From contig NZ_WIBF01000004.1 in assembly GCF_009496005.1 (NCBI RefSeq), positions 124,001 through 188,000 on the forward strand: a stretch of 64,000 nt of DNA, read 5' to 3'. The DNA comes from Tritonibacter litoralis (GTDB taxonomy: Bacteria > Pseudomonadota > Alphaproteobacteria > Rhodobacterales > Rhodobacteraceae). Shown here in pieces: positions 61,120 through 64,000 of this stretch. The position numbers and the translations under genes are program-made. How positions within the stretch are numbered: the first letter of the stretch is position 1; each line of letters opens with the position of its first letter. The notes beneath the pieces were generated by a model, which had not been told where the DNA came from, ran no database searches, and was given only the letters and a program-made list of their open reading frames with translations.

Positions 61120-63146
61120 TCCACCGCCGCCCCATTCTGGCGCTGGGGGTTGGGATCTTCCTGTGGGTCGGCGTGTTGCTGCTGGACCGCTGGGTGGAGC
61201 AGACCGATCTGCCGCCCCTGCTGGCCGAGACCTCGGTTGAGGTGCGCGACCGCCGGGGGGCGTTGCTGCGCGCCTATCCCGTGGCAGATGGGATCTGGCG
61301 GCTGCGGGTTACGCCGGACCAGGTGGATCCACGCTTTCTTCAGATGTTGATCCGCTACGAGGACAAGCGGTTTTACGAACACTCCGGTATTGATCCGCGT
61401 GCATTGATGCGGGCCGCAGCGCAGGCAGTCTGGAACCGACGTGCGGTGTCTGGTGGCTCGACCCTGACAATGCAGGTGGCACGGCTGTTGGAGGATGGCA
61501 CAACCGGGCGCTGGCCCGGCAAGCTGCGCCAGATCCGACTGGCCTTGGCGCTGGAACGCCATCTGACCAAGGATGAGATCCTGACGCTGTACCTGACCCA
61601 TGCCCCCTATGGCGGCAATCTTGAAGGGGTGCGCGCCGCCACTCGCGCCTGGTTCGGCAAAGAGCCACGGCGTCTGACCCCGGCCCAATCCGCCCTGCTA
61701 GTCGCCTTGCCCCAGTCGCCCGAAACACGCCGTCCGGATCGCGCCCCTGACCGGGCAGAAGCGGCGCGCAACCGGGTGGCCACGCGCTTGCGCCACGCGG
61801 GGCTGATCTCGGCTGAGGAACAGGCAGAGGTTCACCAGGCAAAAATTCCCACCCGCCAGCATCCCTTTCCCCAGATCGCAGCCCATCTGGCGGATCGGGT
61901 GACCCGCCATAACCCCACGGCCCGGCACCTTGATCTGACGGTGGACAGGGACTTGCAGCAGTCACTGGAACGTCTCGCAGCCGCTGCGGTGCGAGATCAG
62001 GATCCACAGATGTCGGTGGCCATTCTGGTTGCCGATCATCACAGCGGCGCAGTGCTGGCCTCGGTCGGCGCGCCCGCCTATCGCGCAGATCGCGCGGGGT
62101 TTGTGGATATGACGCAGGCCTATCGCTCGCCCGGGTCCACACTGAAACCGCTGGTCTATGGTCTAGCCTTTGACCGGGGGCTGGCCCATCCCGAAACCTT
62201 GATCCATGACGGGCCGGTAGAGTTTGACGGCTATGCGCCGCAGAACTTTGACGGGGTGTTTCGCGGTGACCTGCGCCTGCGCGCGGCGTTGCAGCAGTCG
62301 CTCAATACGCCGGTTGTGCGGCTGACGCAGGCCTTGGGCCCCGCCCGCCTGATGGATGTGATGCGGCGCGGCGGCGTTGCGGGTCAATTGCCCGCAGGGC
62401 GCGCGGGGCTTGCGGTTGCCCTGGGCGGAGTGGGCCTGCGGCTCTCGGATCTGGTGCAGCTTTATGCGGGGATTGCGGCTGGCGGGCAGGGGATGCACCT
62501 GCGGTATCTGCAAGACGCGCCAGAAACAGCGGGCGCACGGATGTTGTCGCCGGTGTCGGCCTGGTATCTGGGTGACATCCTGCGGGATCTGCCACCGCCT
62601 CCCGGCGCGCAACCGCGTCAGCTGGCCTATAAAACCGGCACGTCTTATGGCCACCGGGATGCTTGGGCCATTGGCTGGGATGGGGACCATGTGATTGGTG
62701 TCTGGATGGGCCGCGCGGATGGCACACCAGTGCCCGGCGCCTTTGGCGGCGATCTGGCGGCACCTGTGCTGTTTCAAAGCTTTGGCCGCCTGAAACCGCA
62801 ATTCGCCCCGCTGCCTGCGGCCCCTGCAGCGGCGCTGACAGTGACCACCGATGCCTTGCCGCGCCCCCTGCAGCGGTTCGAAGACCGCGCACCCGTGCGC
62901 CAAAAGGCGGAGGCCCTGCAGCTGTTGTTCCCACCTGATGGCGCGAATTTGGTAGCCTCGGATGCGCTGACCCTCAAGATCCAAGGCGGCGAGGCCCCGT
63001 TTATGGTGCTGCACAATGGCACGCCCGTGCGCAGCCGCATTCACCGCCGCGCGTTTGAGATCCCGATCACCGGACAGGGGTTTTCGCAATTGGTGGTGGT
63101 GGACCGGCTGGGCAACAGCGACCGCGTCGACATCCGCTTGCACTAA
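61116..63146 (+). CDS. pbpC: Penicillin-binding protein 1C
   Basis: A 676-residue bifunctional peptidoglycan synthase: N-terminal membrane anchor (HRRPILALGVGIFLWVGVLL), glycosyltransferase domain with Glu82 in RYEDKRFYEHSGID, transpeptidase domain with Ser341-x-x-Lys344 (SPGSTLKP) and KTGTS starting at Lys506, and a C-terminal BiPBP-type domain (about 590-676). Its ATG overlaps the stop of the alpha-2-macroglobulin gene. The pair is thought to repair peptidoglycan after attack while the macroglobulin blocks proteases. Convergent with the membrane protein gene at the window end. Confidence 0.96.
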   Translation: MIHRRPILALGVGIFLWVGVLLLDRWVEQTDLPPLLAETSVEVRDRRGALLRAYPVADGIWRLRVTPDQVDPRFLQMLIRYEDKRFYEHSGIDPRALMRAAAQAVWNRRAVSGGSTLTMQVARLLEDGTTGRWPGKLRQIRLALALERHLTKDEILTLYLTHAPYGGNLEGVRAATRAWFGKEPRRLTPAQSALLVALPQSPETRRPDRAPDRAEAARNRVATRLRHAGLISAEEQAEVHQAKIPTRQHPFPQIAAHLADRVTRHNPTARHLDLTVDRDLQQSLERLAAAAVRDQDPQMSVAILVADHHSGAVLASVGAPAYRADRAGFVDMTQAYRSPGSTLKPLVYGLAFDRGLAHPETLIHDGPVEFDGYAPQNFDGVFRGDLRLRAALQQSLNTPVVRLTQALGPARLMDVMRRGGVAGQLPAGRAGLAVALGGVGLRLSDLVQLYAGIAAGGQGMHLRYLQDAPETAGARMLSPVSAWYLGDILRDLPPPPGAQPRQLAYKTGTSYGHRDAWAIGWDGDHVIGVWMGRADGTPVPGAFGGDLAAPVLFQSFGRLKPQFAPLPAAPAAALTVTTDALPRPLQRFEDRAPVRQKAEALQLLFPPDGANLVASDALTLKIQGGEAPFMVLHNGTPVRSRIHRRAFEIPITGQGFSQLVVVDRLGNSDRVDIRLH

Positions 63147-63176
63147 AACAACAGGGCGGGGGAGAGGCGGCTGGGA

Positions 63177-64000
63177 TTACCCGCGCCGCCCCTCGCGCAG
63201 CCAGGCCGCCAGAACCAAAATGACGCTCATCAGCAGCAACAGCCAGGACGGCACCAGCGGAGTTTGCCGCACCGCCAGCGTCTCATAGGCGTTGCGCGGT
63301 GTCAGACCAATCCAGCCGCGCCCGGCTGCGGGACGCCCCAGCCGCACATCGCGCAGGCGCGGCAACCCCTCGGCAATGGCCAGATCACCGCCCTGGGCTG
63401 CCTTGATCAACGGAGCAAGCACGGCACCTGTTGCAATCGTCTCTTCAAACTCACGCGGGGCGGCGGGGCCCAGACCAATCACCGCCTCTGCATCGCCTTC
63501 GGCCAGGCGGTACAGCCCGATTTCGGGCCCGGTGAACTGCGCCTCAAACTGTCCGGGAGAGACCTCCTCCATCGGGACTTGGGTCACCACACCGCTGGGG
63601 TCGGTCACCGTGACGTCCCCAACCGAGCCGGTCAGGCTGCGGCGCAGAATGCGCATGGTCTGGCCATTGGCCTCAGCCCACAGCATGTCCTCTTCGAGGT
63701 CGGGTTCCTTCATCATCCAATGGGCCAGCCGTCGCAACAATTCCAACTGCGGCCCGCCCCCCTCATAGCCGCGGCTCCACAGCCAGGCATGGTCCGAGGC
63801 CAACAGCGCCACGCGCCCTTCCTCCACCCGGTTCAGCACCAGCAACGGGCGGTTGTCGACGCCGTTCATCAACACATGACCCTCGGGGGCGTTGAGTTCA
63901 ATCTGACGCAACCAACGCCCCCAGGTTTCGGCGCCGGTCAGATCGGCGGTGACCGGATGGCGCGCCCCCAGATCGGACACGGTGGGGCGATAATGCTCCT
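63177..64000 (-). CDS. 3' part of a large membrane protein (GATase-like fold region)
   Basis: The last part of a gene whose 5' end lies beyond the window. The frame is open from 64000 to the stop at 63177, about 274 codons. Visible are RHPVTADLTG, a NRPLLVLNRVEEGRVALLAS block and LWSRGYEGGGPQLELLRRLA, as in the glutamine-amidotransferase-like region of long Rhodobacterales and Rhizobiales membrane proteins encoded beside MoxR and BatA-like genes. A single hydrophobic helix (SWLLLLMSVILVLAAW) ends the protein. No internal start is likely; function unknown. Confidence 0.7.
   Translation of the reverse strand, partial: EHYRPTVSDLGARHPVTADLTGAETWGRWLRQIELNAPEGHVLMNGVDNRPLLVLNRVEEGRVALLASDHAWLWSRGYEGGGPQLELLRRLAHWMMKEPDLEEDMLWAEANGQTMRILRRSLTGSVGDVTVTDPSGVVTQVPMEEVSPGQFEAQFTGPEIGLYRLAEGDAEAVIGLGPAAPREFEETIATGAVLAPLIKAAQGGDLAIAEGLPRLRDVRLGRPAAGRGWIGLTPRNAYETLAVRQTPLVPSWLLLLMSVILVLAAWLREGRRG

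Overview
The window is a stretch of chromosome from an alphaproteobacterium, most likely a member of the Rhodobacterales (Roseobacter group). The evidence is the gene order rpsT-dnaA-dnaN-recF-gyrB, the alphaproteobacterial forms of serC and serA, IalB, Hint-domain secreted proteins, a rhizobial-type asparaginase, a cytochrome c of the c2/c550 kind, and a moderately high GC content. I see no rRNA, tRNA, CRISPR array, insertion sequence or prophage. Nearly all of it is ordinary core chromosome with tightly packed genes.

Layout: 0.04-3.8 kb holds two tandem Hint-domain genes (the second has lost the catalytic residues) and a GluR0-like glutamate-receptor channel with an aberrant pore filter. 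3.8-8.9 kb: a conserved hypothetical gene, a compound inverted repeat, dapD, a GntR/FCD regulator, a LOG-family nucleosidase, rlmN and ialB. 9-12 kb: a class 3 asparaginase, a YCII-like protein, a TauE/SafE permease and serB. 12.3-15.1 kb: serC and serA behind a leader that fits the alphaproteobacterial serC RNA motif. 15.3-19 kb: a PPP-type phosphatase, then the threonine catabolic pair kbl-tdh with an XRE-cupin regulator. 19-23.7 kb: ubiE-ubiB, and divergently mutM, an enoyl-CoA hydratase and rpsT.

24.2-32 kb is the replication block: dnaA, dnaN, recF and gyrB, interrupted by a TetR/oxidoreductase pair that shares a three-operator control region. 32-38.4 kb: an orphan PstB-like ATPase, trhO, and the NAD salvage genes pncA and pncB with a hybrid sensor kinase between them. 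38.5-45 kb: a GNAT protein, an HDAC-like deacetylase, panB-panC, idi, a cytochrome c, a P1-family peptidase and arfB. 45-46.2 kb holds a small unannotated transcription unit (an 18-codon ORF with a very long Shine-Dalgarno match), a YhhQ transporter and a structured repeat. 46.2-50 kb: a phytase-like protein, mepA, an MFS exporter and a thioesterase. 50-64 kb: yggT, recQ, yaaA, a second hybrid kinase, an alpha-2-macroglobulin gene fused in operon to pbpC, and the 3' part of a membrane protein that runs off the window.

The most interesting items beyond routine annotation are the channel with a K+-channel-like pore helix but a non-canonical filter, the short ORF at 45.2 kb with its 12-nt anti-16S Shine-Dalgarno, a dispersed structured element present at 38.4 and 46.1 kb whose stems differ in sequence but not in pairing, the hairpin covering the kbl start codon, and the sensor kinase embedded in the pncA-pncB unit.
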